64,000 nucleotides of DNA from UBA3064 sp023258775 (GTDB lineage Bacteria; Pseudomonadota; Gammaproteobacteria; Burkholderiales; Burkholderiaceae_E). This document shows, piece after piece, positions 24,397 to 34,162 of this stretch. How positions within the stretch are numbered: the first letter of the stretch is position 1; the number at the start of each line of letters is the position of its first letter. A program made the position numbers and the translations under genes. The DNA is taken from contig JBIKXS010000012.1 in the NCBI GenBank assembly GCA_044355655.1, positions 1-64,000 of the forward strand, read 5' to 3'. The notes under the pieces are model-generated. The model was not told the DNA's origin. It was given only the letters and a program-made list of their open reading frames with translations, and did not search any database.

Positions 24397-24756
24397 CCTA
24401 ACCCGTCCACACGAATAAGCGCGAAATCGTGCGATCCAATCGTTGATTTAGGTATCGCAAAAGGGCGAAATCGCAACAAATTTAACGAGACTGTCTGAAT
24501 GCGACTAGACTTACTGTGCGTTGTCGCACATAATCTCGTCGGGCGTTATAGTCTTTGAAGTAAATCCGTTAAGATTCCTGTACGGTTCATTTGGGTGTTT
24601 TCATACTTGCTCAACGCTTGTTTGTATGTTGAGTGCCCGTAGTTTGCTGACCGCTGTTTGTTTGCAGACCGCTATTTGTTTGCAGACCACTGTTTGTCCC
24701 TTGTACGATGCTTTTATTGCTTGCCCTTGACCCTTCCCAAAGAGGAGGCCCGTCCC
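24397..24756. other. Intergenic region with 18-base tandem repeat
   Basis: No gene is supported here. GACCGCTGTTTGTTTGCA (24649-24666) is followed by a near-identical copy (24667-24684, one change) and a partial third copy (24685-24697), with a looser GCTTGTTTGTATG upstream at 24615. The repeats end about 60 bases before the MarR-like gene, in the position of its promoter or leader, and may be regulator binding sites. Confidence 0.55.
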
Positions 24757-25122
24757 ATGGCCACAAAGTCGAATCAAAACCAGGTTGACCTTTATTTCCA
24801 CTACCAATCGTTGCTTCAAAAGGCGACAACATCACAAGGTCTTGACGAATTATCGCCAGATCATTTGGCATTGCTCGTGCTGATTGGCCGTCACTGGCAT
24901 GACGGAGAGTCCATGTCGGTTCGGCAATTGATGCAAATGCGTGATGTTGCTTCACCTGCAACAATTCATAAGCGCTTACACCAACTCAAGGATGCAGATC
25001 TTGTGAGTTTTGAAGAATCAGCGACAGACACAAGAAAGCGGATGATTGCGCCAACCAAGCGCGCTTTGGCTTACTTCTCTGCTGCATCAAAAGCAATGAT
25101 GCAAGCCGTTAAGGCCGTTTAA
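24757..25122 (+). CDS. MarR-like winged-helix regulator
   Basis: It starts at ATG 24757 with a strong AGAGGAGG site at 24741-24748. The 121-aa product has a helical start, then a winged helix-turn-helix with MSVRQLMQMRDVASPATIHKRLHQL and the wing DLVSFEESATDTRKRMI, where ATDTRKR matches the DxRxR motif of MarR wings. The frame can be extended upstream to 24658, but that part encodes tandem repeats and lacks a ribosome site. Target genes are unknown; tandem repeats upstream may be its own operator. A terminator follows. Confidence 0.78.
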   Translation: MATKSNQNQVDLYFHYQSLLQKATTSQGLDELSPDHLALLVLIGRHWHDGESMSVRQLMQMRDVASPATIHKRLHQLKDADLVSFEESATDTRKRMIAPTKRALAYFSAASKAMMQAVKAV

Positions 25123-25141
25123 GCCTTCGATACTGTCGCAT

Positions 25142-25167
25142 AGGGCGACCCGCATTGAGGTCGCCCT
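25142..25167 (+). terminator. Rho-independent-type terminator after the MarR-like gene
   Basis: The perfect 9-bp stem AGGGCGACC/GGTCGCCCT with the loop CGCATTGA is followed by ACTTGGTTTT. The T tract is short and interrupted, but the position, 20 bases after the stop, fits. Confidence 0.65.
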
Positions 25168-25214
25168 ACTTGGTTTTCAGGCGGCAATTTGCCGAACTTC
25201 CTTAGTGTGTTTGT

Positions 25215-25955
25215 ATGCCCTATCGGGATCGTCCGTCTCCCAAGACGAATCTGCTGTTGCGTCGTGTCACCGAAGATTGCTTTGAGCGCTGGCAGTCTAA
25301 GCTTCGCTGGATTGATTTCCGAGTCGGTTGGCCTTTTTACGCCCAGGGTGACCAAATCACTCATGCGCTTTTTCCGGTTGCCGGTGTTTTCTCAATGGTG
25401 ATGACGCTCGAAGACGGCGAGACCGTTGAAACAGCCACCGTTGGCCGGGAGGGATTTGTTGGATTCCCGCTTGCCCTCGGCGCAAGTCAATCGATCAACG
25501 CTGCAATTGTAAAAGTCGCTGGGGGCGGCTATACCCTAGACGCTACAACGATGCGGACGGAATTGTTGCGATTCGATCTGCACAATCAGACCTTGTTTTG
25601 GCGCTACACGCAGGCCATTCTTGCGCAAGCGAGCCGGATGACGGGTTGTGCCCATCACCACCAGCTTGAGCAACGCTTATGCCGATGGTTGTTACAAATT
25701 CTAGATCGTGTTGATCAGCCAGTTTTACAACTTACCCATCAAATCATGGCCGAGCGCTTGAGCGTCAGGCGTGAAGGCATCAGCACGGTCGCCGCAGCCT
25801 TACAAGAGGCAGGAGTCATCCAATATAGCCGAGGACGACTCGAAATCATCGATCGCAAAGGGCTTGAACAGCGCTCCTGTGAATGTTATCGCGGCGTCGT
25901 CAATGACTATCGGCGATTGCTCGACCCTGGCTTGTTCAAAACACAAAAATCTTAG
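25215..25955 (+). CDS. Crp/Fnr-family transcriptional regulator
   Basis: A 246-aa protein with an N-terminal cyclic-nucleotide-binding-like beta roll (YAQGDQITHALFPVAGVFSMV, then VGREGFVGFPLALG) and a C-terminal helix-turn-helix (QIMAERLSVRREGISTVAAALQ with VIQYSRGRLEI). The Fnr-type N-terminal cysteines are absent, so it does not sense oxygen by an Fe-S cluster. Many betaproteobacterial relatives act in stress or efflux control. The gene converges on the RND pump with only 25 bases between the stops. Confidence 0.85.
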   Translation: MPYRDRPSPKTNLLLRRVTEDCFERWQSKLRWIDFRVGWPFYAQGDQITHALFPVAGVFSMVMTLEDGETVETATVGREGFVGFPLALGASQSINAAIVKVAGGGYTLDATTMRTELLRFDLHNQTLFWRYTQAILAQASRMTGCAHHHQLEQRLCRWLLQILDRVDQPVLQLTHQIMAERLSVRREGISTVAAALQEAGVIQYSRGRLEIIDRKGLEQRSCECYRGVVNDYRRLLDPGLFKTQKS

Positions 25956-25980
25956 TTTCGTTGGCTGAGTATGAAGCGAC

Positions 25981-28900
25981 TCAAGTCGGTGCCTTGACAC
26001 GGTAAAAGCGCACGTATAAGGCTGGGACGACCAGTAAGGTCAGCACGGTGGCCACTAACAGGCCGCCCATGATTGCGAGCGCCATTGGCCCCCAAAGCAC
26101 ATCGCGCGACAAGGGAATCATGGCGAGAATTGCTGCTGCCGCCGTGAGCGCAATCGGTCGAAATCGCCTTACTGCCGACTCACACACTGCCTGCCAGGGA
26201 TGCGCGCCCTGTTCTCTGTCAATGCGGATTTGCTCGACCAAAATCACGGTGTTGCGCATGATCATGCCCCCTAGGGCAATGGTACCCAGCATGGCAACAA
26301 AACCGAATGGCTTTGAAAAAATCAACAATGCTGCAGCAACACCAACAATGCCAAGCGGTGCGGTAAATAAGACAAGCAAGCTTAAGCCCATTGTTCTCAA
26401 CTGGAGCATGAGCAGAGCGCAGACAATTGCAAGCATCATCGGCATGCCTGCGTTGATCGAGGCTTGGGCGGCTAGGTTATCTTCGAATGGACCGCCAATC
26501 TCAACCCGATAATCACTTGGAAGCTTCGATCTGATTGATCCAAGCTTTGCATCGATCGCCATGGCTAGATCAGGCGCTTGAATACCATCGACCATATCGG
26601 CACGAACGGTTAGCGTGGGCATCCGACTTCTTCGCCAGTAGATAGGCTCTTCCATCGCCAACTCAATACGTGCAAGCTGCTCGAGCGGGACTGACTTTCC
26701 AAAAGAATTGGAAACTTGTATCGATGTAATCCGATCAAGTTGCTCACGCTCATCGGGTGTCGACCTTAAAACAATATCAATCAACTGATCGTTTTCTCGA
26801 TATTGACCAACCGCTGCGCCATTGAGCGCGCTCGACACAGCCCGACGAATCTGCGCCGTTGAAACACCAGCGGCGCGAGCCTTATCCTGATCGACTTCAA
26901 CACGCAACACCGGGCTTTGATCTCCCCAGTCAAGATGGGTTTCTACGGTGTTGGGGTTGGCGCGAACTTGCTCGGCGACCTGGGCCGCAATGGTTTTCAA
27001 ACGCGCTGGATCAGGCCCCATCACCCGAAACTGGATCGGGTAGGCCACGGGAGGGCCAAGCGGCGTTCGAAAAACCCTGGCGCGAACCGCAGGAAAGTCC
27101 TCGGCCAAATGCTTTCTCAAGCGTAGCAAAACCTGATCGCGACTTGCCACGTCATGGGTCAAAATCACGAACTGAGCAAAGTTGGGCCGAAAAAGTTGTT
27201 GATCAAGCGATAAATAATAACGCGGCGATCCATTGCCGATATAGCTAACAAAGGTTGAAACCGATTTGTCGGCGAGCAATTGTTTTTCCAGACGTTGGGC
27301 CTCAACTTCAGTGGCCTTAAGACTCGAACCTTCTGGAAGCCACATCTCAACCAATAACTCAGCGCGATCAGAAGAAGGGAAGAATTGCTTCTCGGTTGCA
27401 GCCATACCGACAATACCGAGTATAAAACTCAGTACAGTAAGGGCGATGGTCAGATTCGCATGACGCATGCATCCGTGAATCAAGCGACGTAATCGTTGAT
27501 AAAAGGGGCTATCGAAAACCTCAGCGTCATGTTTGGCCGCCGAAGATCCCTCAGGCTGGCTAGGCGATCTCGACTCAGCGGAGGGTTGACGCTTTGATTT
27601 CAGCAAGTAATAACCCAAAAAGGGCGTTGCCAGCACCGCGACGACCCAAGAGACCAAAAGTGCAAGCGTGACGACCGCGAAAATCGCAAACGTGTATTCA
27701 CCGGTCGAGGATTTTGCCGTTGCTATCGGTAAGAATCCGGCTGCCGTAATCAGCGTTCCTGTAAGCATTGGGAAGGCGGTATGCTGATAAGCATAGGTGG
27801 CAGCAGCAAAGCGATCAAAACCCTCTTCGATTTTCCTGGCCATCATTTCCACCACGATCATGGCATCGTCGACCAAAAGGCCCAGGGCAATAATTAATGC
27901 GCCTGTCGATACCCGATGCAGGTCAATGCCAAACCAGGCCATGCCTAAAAAGGTAGCAGCCAGCACAAGCGGAATTGTGAGGGCAACCACACCCCCGGCG
28001 CGCAAGCCCAAACTTAAAAAACTAACGGCGAGTACGATCGCAACAGCCTCAAGCAGGGATTGCATGAATAAGCCGACAGCCTTTTTGACCAGACGCGGTT
28101 GATCAGAGACCTTGGCGGCTTGAATCCCAATTGGCCAATCGTTCTGCATGCCGGCCATTGCAGCATCTAAATTGCTGCCAAGCTTGAGCACGTCACCTCG
28201 CCGAACCATCGATACGGCAAGTCCGATCGCTTCTTTACCGCCGTAGCGCATGGTGTAAACCGGCGGATCCTGGTAGCCACGATGAACCCGGGCAATATCT
28301 GAAAGCGAAATGCTTCTACCGTTCACAAAGATAGAAAGCTTGGCAATAGACTCAACCGATTCAAATCCACCACTGATGCGCAAGGGGATTGATTGCGCTG
28401 CACCGTGAATAACCCCGGAAGGGGAGATCAGGTTCTGGGCTTGTAACTGGGCGATTACCTGCGCAGGATCAAGACCGAGTGCTGCAAGCTTGGAGCTCGA
28501 AACCTCGATATAAATCTTTTCGTCCTGGACACCGATAAGTTCAATTTTTGATACATCAGGAATCCGTAGAAGATTTTGTCTCACCTGTTCGACATGGCGC
28601 TTGAGTTCAGCGGGGCTGAATCCATCACCGGTAAAGGCCCAAATCGAGCCAAAGACGTCACCAAATTCGTCGTTGAAATACGGACCCATTAAGTCAGCAG
28701 GCAGCTGACCTTTTAAATCGCCAAGTTTTTTCCGTACCTGATACCAGATCTGGGGTACCTCAGCTGCCGGCGCCGTATCGAGCAACTCGAGGATGATGAG
28801 CGATTCGCCCGCCCGCGAGTAGCTTCGTGTAAATTTGAAATAGGGAATCTCTTGCAGCCTTTTTTCGATCCGATCGGTCACCTGCTGGTCGGTTTGCTCG

Positions 28901-29106
28901 GCGCTTGCACCGGGCCAGATGCTCCGAATCACCATTGCGCGAAAGGTAAAGTCAGGGTCTTCGCGCTGACCCAATTTGAAATACGACATGGCACCAGCGA
29001 TTGCCACGACCGCAATAAAAAACAAGCTAACCTGTGGCCAGCGTATTGCGAGTGCCGAAAGATTCCACACCGAGCCAGCGCTCGAAGCGCGCGCTTGAGG
29101 CGTCAT
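25981..29106 (-). CDS. RND efflux transporter, inner-membrane permease
   Basis: A 1041-aa protein with the twelve-helix RND plan and two large periplasmic loops. TM4 has GLLVDDAMIVVEMMARK with the paired aspartates needed for proton transfer; TM10 has ALGGMIMRNTVILVEQI, the Arg variant seen in part of the family. A central linker (SKRQPSAESRSPSQPEGSS) separates the halves. It exports hydrophobic compounds together with the adaptor encoded 3 bases upstream. No outer-membrane factor is encoded next to it. The drug range cannot be told. Confidence 0.92.
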   Translation of the reverse strand: MTPQARASSAGSVWNLSALAIRWPQVSLFFIAVVAIAGAMSYFKLGQREDPDFTFRAMVIRSIWPGASAEQTDQQVTDRIEKRLQEIPYFKFTRSYSRAGESLIILELLDTAPAAEVPQIWYQVRKKLGDLKGQLPADLMGPYFNDEFGDVFGSIWAFTGDGFSPAELKRHVEQVRQNLLRIPDVSKIELIGVQDEKIYIEVSSSKLAALGLDPAQVIAQLQAQNLISPSGVIHGAAQSIPLRISGGFESVESIAKLSIFVNGRSISLSDIARVHRGYQDPPVYTMRYGGKEAIGLAVSMVRRGDVLKLGSNLDAAMAGMQNDWPIGIQAAKVSDQPRLVKKAVGLFMQSLLEAVAIVLAVSFLSLGLRAGGVVALTIPLVLAATFLGMAWFGIDLHRVSTGALIIALGLLVDDAMIVVEMMARKIEEGFDRFAAATYAYQHTAFPMLTGTLITAAGFLPIATAKSSTGEYTFAIFAVVTLALLVSWVVAVLATPFLGYYLLKSKRQPSAESRSPSQPEGSSAAKHDAEVFDSPFYQRLRRLIHGCMRHANLTIALTVLSFILGIVGMAATEKQFFPSSDRAELLVEMWLPEGSSLKATEVEAQRLEKQLLADKSVSTFVSYIGNGSPRYYLSLDQQLFRPNFAQFVILTHDVASRDQVLLRLRKHLAEDFPAVRARVFRTPLGPPVAYPIQFRVMGPDPARLKTIAAQVAEQVRANPNTVETHLDWGDQSPVLRVEVDQDKARAAGVSTAQIRRAVSSALNGAAVGQYRENDQLIDIVLRSTPDEREQLDRITSIQVSNSFGKSVPLEQLARIELAMEEPIYWRRSRMPTLTVRADMVDGIQAPDLAMAIDAKLGSIRSKLPSDYRVEIGGPFEDNLAAQASINAGMPMMLAIVCALLMLQLRTMGLSLLVLFTAPLGIVGVAAALLIFSKPFGFVAMLGTIALGGMIMRNTVILVEQIRIDREQGAHPWQAVCESAVRRFRPIALTAAAAILAMIPLSRDVLWGPMALAIMGGLLVATVLTLLVVPALYVRFYRVKAPT

Positions 29107-29109
29107 GGT

Positions 29110-30351
29110 TTAGACCTCAGTCCAGCGAATTTTCTGCCCTTCGCGCAGGAAGTTCACACCTGCGGTGACGATGCGATCTCCGATCGAAACGGCTGTGACT
29201 GAGTCCTGAGCATTTGCAGCCAGCAACCGAACACCCTGATCACTGAAGCCAATAACGTTCACTGCAACGAGCTTGACGGTAGACGAGGGCTCATCGACTT
29301 TCCAAACATAGGTTTTCCCATCGCGCGAGTAAAGCGCAGTCGTGGGCATGATGAGCTCATTTGCGGTGTTTTGTTTCGATGGCCCAATTGCCTGCGCTTG
29401 CAAACTGATGCCAAGTGGCATGGCTGTCATGGCGTCGCGCAGCGCAAGGCGAACAGCAAAAGTTCTCGTACCCGGCTCTGCGATCGGCGAAATCTCCCGA
29501 ATCGAGGCCTGGAATCGCCCTGTCTGCTTGTTGTCGCTCGCTAACCAAACCGTCCATGCCTGCCCAAGCGCAAGCCCGGGCATCTTGGACTCGGGCAGGT
29601 ACACCAGGGCTTCACGTTCGCCATCACGCGCCACGCGTACAACCGATTGTCCAGCAGCAATCACCTGACCTAATTCGGCATCAAGTCCAACCACAACGCC
29701 GGAAGCATCGGCTCGTATAACCTGAAACTCGACGCTGTTGCCGGCTAACGCAAGTTGCGCCTGGGCAGCGTCAATTCTTGCCTTGGCAGCGTCGACTGCG
29801 GACCGTTGCCGATCCACCTGGGCTTCACTTACAAAACCCTTAACGCGCAAGTCGATCATGCGTTGCAAATCAGCCAGGGCAAGCTTGAGATCGGTCTCTG
29901 CCCCGAGCAATTGCGCCTTGGCAGCGGCGGTCTGCGGTGCGGTCTCGCTTGGATCAAGACGGGCCAGTATTTGACCGGCAATGACGCGATCACCCGCCTG
30001 CACTTGCCTTGCAATAAGCTTGCCTGCCACGCGAAAGCCAAGTCGACTTTCATGTCTTGCGCGCAACTCGCCGGGATAAATCGCCGCAGCCTCTTTTGCC
30101 GCTCCTTGCCCAAGGACAATAGTCCGCACTGGTCTGGGCTTTTCCTCGGACTGCGCAGCTTGTTGCTTGCTGGCGCTACCCGATGTTTCGACGCTAGCTT
30201 TGTCGGCCGGGGCCGGGTCGCTTGGCTCGCCTGACTTCGAACAGGCAGCCAGCCCGCTCGTCAAAAGCGAGGAGACGATCAAACGACAAAGCAAGCCAGC
30301 GCTTTGTCGGCGAGTAAGTCTACCGCCGCGGGCTGTCGAACATTTTTTCAT
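29110..30351 (-). CDS. RND efflux periplasmic adaptor (HlyD/AcrA type), lipoprotein
   Basis: A 413-aa protein with a signal segment ending in the lipobox GLAAC near residue 36. The lipoyl-like domain holds YPGELRARHESRLGFRVAG and GDRVIAGQILARLDP, flanking an alpha hairpin rich in Ala and Gln, then a beta-barrel and membrane-proximal domain. It bridges the RND pump and an outer-membrane channel. First gene of a two-gene operon with the pump. A later start, closer to the signal core (for example residue 15), is possible. Confidence 0.9.
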   Translation of the reverse strand: MKKCSTARGGRLTRRQSAGLLCRLIVSSLLTSGLAACSKSGEPSDPAPADKASVETSGSASKQQAAQSEEKPRPVRTIVLGQGAAKEAAAIYPGELRARHESRLGFRVAGKLIARQVQAGDRVIAGQILARLDPSETAPQTAAAKAQLLGAETDLKLALADLQRMIDLRVKGFVSEAQVDRQRSAVDAAKARIDAAQAQLALAGNSVEFQVIRADASGVVVGLDAELGQVIAAGQSVVRVARDGEREALVYLPESKMPGLALGQAWTVWLASDNKQTGRFQASIREISPIAEPGTRTFAVRLALRDAMTAMPLGISLQAQAIGPSKQNTANELIMPTTALYSRDGKTYVWKVDEPSSTVKLVAVNVIGFSDQGVRLLAANAQDSVTAVSIGDRIVTAGVNFLREGQKIRWTEV

Positions 30352-30471
30352 GGGCGAGGAGATTGTTGGCGTTTGAATGACAATTGATCAAGAACGCCAA
30401 GATTTTATCTCCAAGCCCATGCATCGGATCAAATAATCCTTTGATCGCAGGATAAAGGCCGAAAGTCGAAT

Positions 30472-30843
30472 TTATGCCGTCGCGTACCGAAGCCTGCGTC
30501 GACGCATGCCGTCCAAGGCCCGAAGCGGGTTGAGCCGCCGAATCCACTGCCTTTTACGGGCTTGTATTGCTTTCATCGAAGCATGTTGCAAGGCGTGTTC
30601 AAGCGCTTGGGTGGTGTTTCGTGCTCGCGCAGTAATCAGAATTGGTGCAATACCTTCGACCCGCAGCAATAACTGACACTGACGGTTCGCGCCGCCAAGC
30701 GGTGCCGAAACCGGTGCAAGACGGATACGAACCAAATTGATCGCCTTTTCGTGGCGACGCAACAAGTAGCGAACGCGAGCCTGTATCGAAGCACGAGACA
30801 GCGCATACTGGTCAACCACCGATGATTCAATCACGATTTGCAT
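30472..30843 (-). CDS. HPF/RaiA-family ribosome-associated protein
   Basis: A 123-aa basic protein. The start MQIVIESSVVDQYALSRASIQ is followed by a beta-alpha pattern (VRIRLAPVSAPLGGANRQCQ, then LLLRVEGIAPILITARA) of the short hibernation/stress ribosome-binding family. The C-terminal tail is unusually arginine-rich (KRQWIRRLNPLRALDGMRRRRLR). It probably binds the small ribosomal subunit when growth slows. Single gene. The call rests on pattern and length. Confidence 0.7.
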   Translation of the reverse strand: MQIVIESSVVDQYALSRASIQARVRYLLRRHEKAINLVRIRLAPVSAPLGGANRQCQLLLRVEGIAPILITARARNTTQALEHALQHASMKAIQARKRQWIRRLNPLRALDGMRRRRLRYATA

Positions 30844-31026
30844 AACTTTATCCTTTTCAAAGAACTTGTCGTGTTAACAAGAAACCCTTGACAACGGCTT
30901 AAAGATAAACAAAACCTTACATCGAAAAAACCATGTTTTATATGACTTTCATTCAGGTTTTTTCGAATTCATGACATCGAGGCTTATTCGACCAGTCTTA
31001 TGACTCGGCTTAAGCTGATCACGCGG

Positions 31027-31932
31027 CTACCCATGGCGAATTGCTGCCGATTCCTCAGGATGAAGGATTAAAAGCACTGCAGGATGTTGGCGAGCGCGCC
31101 GGGTGTTAATCAGGTAAAGATCTTCGCCAAGCTGAGTGGTCCCAACACACAATAACCCGGGCATTGACTTTAAGTCTTCGGCGCCGAGCGCGCTGACCGG
31201 AAACACCCCCATGCCTTGCATCGCAAACAGGCTCATCAAGGCGCTGTCTTCAAACTCACCGCTGATGTGCACATGGAGGTGCTCGGCTTCAAACCACCGA
31301 TCAAGCGCATGGCGTAAGGGCGTGTGGGTCGTTGGAAGCAAGATGGGCAGATGCTTCAAACAATCCGGAAATGTCCTTTGCGCCACCCTAAGATTACCAA
31401 GCAAGGCCTCAGGCCCATACCAGTGAATATGGCTTGAGGCGATCTTATGACTGAAGAGTCGCAGGTTGGGATTGGCAGGTGCTGGCTGATTCGCGATGAC
31501 GGCGTCGAGTTGATGCATTGCCAGTTCACCAATCAAAGGGTCAAACTCGCCTTCATGGCAAAGTAGGCGCAAGTTCGGAAGCCGTAATACCGGCTCAAGC
31601 AGTCGGTGAACCGCGAGCTTTGAAACACCGTCAGGCAGACCCAATGAAAACCGAAGCACGGCCTGAGCGCCAACGAGTGCTAATTCCTCGATCAGTGTTG
31701 AACCGAGCTGAAAAATCTCTTCAGCACGTCGAAACGCGGTTTGCCCAGCCTCACTGAGGACCACGCCACGTCCTGAGGGTTTGAGCAACTGCTGGCCAAG
31801 GCTGGCTTCGAGCTCACGAACCTGCGCACTTACGGTCTGCACAGCCATATCAAGACGATTTGCAGCCTTTGAAAATCCGCCTTCGCGCGCCACCACCCAA
31901 AAGTAGTAAAGGTGGCGATAGTTGAGGTTCAT
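31027..31932 (-). CDS. LysR-family regulator, NhaR-like
   Basis: A 301-aa protein. The N-terminus MNLNYRHLYYFWVVAREGGFSKAA with VQTVSAQVRELEASLG is typical of the NhaR-like branch of LysR regulators (HLYYFW). A periplasmic-binding-like co-inducer domain follows. The start overlaps the end of the CoA transferase gene by ATGA, so the two are co-translated, which is unusual because LysR genes are generally divergent from their targets. It may be recruited to sodium/pH response or to the acyl-CoA pathway. Confidence 0.85.
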   Translation of the reverse strand: MNLNYRHLYYFWVVAREGGFSKAANRLDMAVQTVSAQVRELEASLGQQLLKPSGRGVVLSEAGQTAFRRAEEIFQLGSTLIEELALVGAQAVLRFSLGLPDGVSKLAVHRLLEPVLRLPNLRLLCHEGEFDPLIGELAMHQLDAVIANQPAPANPNLRLFSHKIASSHIHWYGPEALLGNLRVAQRTFPDCLKHLPILLPTTHTPLRHALDRWFEAEHLHVHISGEFEDSALMSLFAMQGMGVFPVSALGAEDLKSMPGLLCVGTTQLGEDLYLINTRRARQHPAVLLILHPEESAAIRHG

Positions 31933-33155
31933 GGCAGCTGCTGCTGGCCGAAGGCACCTTCTTGGGTGTACTGGCTGATTTCATCGGGGCCAAAACCAGC
32001 TTGGGCAAGAATTTCAGCGGCATGCTCACCCAAGCCCGGCGCAGCTTTCCGCGGCCCGAGGGGCACGCGATCCAGCTGAAAGGGTACGGCAAGCGTCTCT
32101 GGCATGCCCGCTGACAGGCTCGCCACAACTGCCCCGCTTGCTCTGGCTTGCAAATCGTCAGGCAAATCCTGCAAGCGACCAATTAAGCCGATTGGAATTC
32201 CAGCTGCGTCACAATGCTCACGCCACCAAGTCCAGGGTTTTGATGCGATTACAGGATCGAGCAAGCGAACAAGCTCGGCTGACGCAGCCCTGCGCTTTGC
32301 GGTTGAATCAAAACGCGGATCGGTCAACCAATCAACCCGTTCGATAAGCCTGCAAAAAATTGGCCAGTCGCGTTCTTCACGAACGATCGATAACTGAACC
32401 CAGCGTTGGTCTGCGGTCTGATAAGCGTTGGTCAAGGCGTTGCGCGGCCGATCACGTGGCGGCCTTGGCGGCAAAAACCCGCCAAGCAGGGCTGCCTGAG
32501 CGCCGACACCATTTGCCCACAAGCCGTTCGCAAGCAAGGAACTGCTCACAAAGCTGCCCTCGCCCGTCTTCTCGCGTGTCCATAGGGCAACCATGATCCC
32601 CGCAAATAGGCTGATGCCAGCGCTTCGATCGCCCTGCGCAGGCATGACCACCCCCGGCGGCTGACCTTCGTAACGATTCGTGTCGAGCAGACCTGAACGG
32701 GCAAAAAACGCAGTAACGTCAAACCCCACAAGATCTTTGTCGGGCCCCTCCTCACCATAACCACTGAATGCAGCGTAGATAAGTTTTGGATGCTGAGCCT
32801 TAAGATCTTCGTAGCGAATTCCCAATCGCTCGCGAACCGGTTGGGGGTAATTGGTAATCACGATGTCGCTTTGACTCACAAGGCGATATAAAACCCTACG
32901 CCCTGCATGAGACCGCAAATCCAAGGCAATTGAACGCTTGCCACGCGAATCCATTTCCCAGGGGAAGTTAATTCCGGCTTTTGGATAACTTGCGAGTTCC
33001 CACGTCTGACGGTTGGGATCACCCTGGCCGGGAGGCTCAATCTTGATTACATCTGCGCCATAGTCGGCAAAAACGGTTGCTGCAACCGGCGCGGCAATAA
33101 AAGAAGCGATGTCAAGCACTCGGATCCCGGCAAAGGGGAGTGGTACTTGCTCCAT
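31929..33155 (-). CDS. CaiB/BaiF family CoA transferase (class III)
   Basis: A 408-aa protein with FAGIRVLDIASFIAAPVA at the N-terminus, DYGADVIKIEPPGQGDP and the family segment RSIALDLRSHAGRRVLYRLV with ITNYPQPVRERLGIRYEDL. The conserved aspartate is expected in GFDVTAFFARSG near residue 173. It moves CoA between carboxylic acids. It lies 37 bases after the unknown 293-aa gene and runs into the LysR gene. The substrate acid is unknown. Confidence 0.9.
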   Translation of the reverse strand: MEQVPLPFAGIRVLDIASFIAAPVAATVFADYGADVIKIEPPGQGDPNRQTWELASYPKAGINFPWEMDSRGKRSIALDLRSHAGRRVLYRLVSQSDIVITNYPQPVRERLGIRYEDLKAQHPKLIYAAFSGYGEEGPDKDLVGFDVTAFFARSGLLDTNRYEGQPPGVVMPAQGDRSAGISLFAGIMVALWTREKTGEGSFVSSSLLANGLWANGVGAQAALLGGFLPPRPPRDRPRNALTNAYQTADQRWVQLSIVREERDWPIFCRLIERVDWLTDPRFDSTAKRRAASAELVRLLDPVIASKPWTWWREHCDAAGIPIGLIGRLQDLPDDLQARASGAVVASLSAGMPETLAVPFQLDRVPLGPRKAAPGLGEHAAEILAQAGFGPDEISQYTQEGAFGQQQLP

Positions 33156-33192
33156 AAATCCTGCCAGGACAGTTGGCGAAAGACCTCAGGAC

Positions 33193-34074
33193 TTAGGGAC
33201 AACGAATCATCGTCATTTGCAAGACGTTACCAAACTCGAGACTTTCCTGGACCGAGCAAATATTATGAGACTTGGTTTTAAGTCCCAGAGGACCAAGTTC
33301 AAATTCATAAAGCTCAAGCACAGCACTTTGCTCGCTTGTATCGTCAACAGCGAAGGAACGCAGCGCCAGGCTGAATGAACGCGTCTCTGAAGTTACGGGA
33401 AAGGTTGGCTGCAACCGTTTGGCCCAAGACCCCAATTTCGAGATTGGATTCGCCTCTGAGATTTCTGCACGGCGCACGAAGCTTTCGATGAGCCGCCCAT
33501 CTTTGTGGGATACGGTTGAGGCGTCAAGCGCGTAGCTGCGTCCGAGCTGCCACTGCTTAGGCTCCTCCGAATCGGCTTGTAGACTGAGCACACGACCGCC
33601 CTGTTCCCAACCGAGTAAGCTCAACGACTCGCAGTCGTAATAATGGATAGCCTGATCCGAAAAAGCAGCAATACGTCCAAGTCGCCCACCATCGCTTTCG
33701 GTTGTTACGGCAACCTTCAAGGCCTTACGACCCTGAAAGTCGGCCTCGATGGCCTGATCAAAAAATACCGTGCAAGGTCCTTTGTCCAGGGTCTCCAGAC
33801 CGTCGACTTTCACCAGCTGAAAGCTCGCTGCAAAGCTCATCGCCTGCCTGAAGCCCTTGGTGTAACCACCAGCCATGACCGAGGCCAAACCCCCAGGGAT
33901 AGCGATACGCCGCGCTTTGGCACGCTCTCGAACCTGATTCGCCGCACGACTGAGCGGTGAAGCAGCCTTGGGCTCTTTGCTCAGGCTTACGTCCGCATCG
34001 AGTCCCTCGGAGGCAGGACCAAGGACCTTCTCGTCGAGCCAGCGGCTGAAATCTTCTCGCGTGGTGGTACGCAT
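33193..34074 (-). CDS. Hypothetical protein (293 aa)
   Basis: No recognised domain. The N-terminal third is polar with basic segments (NQVRERAKARRIAIPG). The rest is predicted beta-rich, alternating hydrophobic residues in patterns such as AIHYYDCESLSLLGWEQGG and FVRRAEISEANPISK. No signal peptide. It is the first gene of a likely three-gene unit with the CoA transferase (37 bases) and the LysR gene, and is divergent from the glutamine amidotransferase 88 bases away. Confidence 0.6.
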   Translation of the reverse strand: MRTTTREDFSRWLDEKVLGPASEGLDADVSLSKEPKAASPLSRAANQVRERAKARRIAIPGGLASVMAGGYTKGFRQAMSFAASFQLVKVDGLETLDKGPCTVFFDQAIEADFQGRKALKVAVTTESDGGRLGRIAAFSDQAIHYYDCESLSLLGWEQGGRVLSLQADSEEPKQWQLGRSYALDASTVSHKDGRLIESFVRRAEISEANPISKLGSWAKRLQPTFPVTSETRSFSLALRSFAVDDTSEQSAVLELYEFELGPLGLKTKSHNICSVQESLEFGNVLQMTMIRCP

Positions 34075-34162
34075 GCTTTGTGACCCTCAATTTGAATTGC
34101 TTCTTAGAGGTCTTTACGGCGATGATTACAAAAGCGTTTATTCCCATGTAAGGAACTCACCG

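Noticed and set aside
24521..24730. 69-aa frame in the repeat region
   Set aside because: It consists of translated tandem repeats (repeating TAICLQT) and has no ribosome site. The MarR-like gene with its strong ribosome site follows.
33968..34162. N-terminal extension of the amidotransferase
   Set aside because: It would remove the essential Cys2 position and overlaps the opposite unknown gene.
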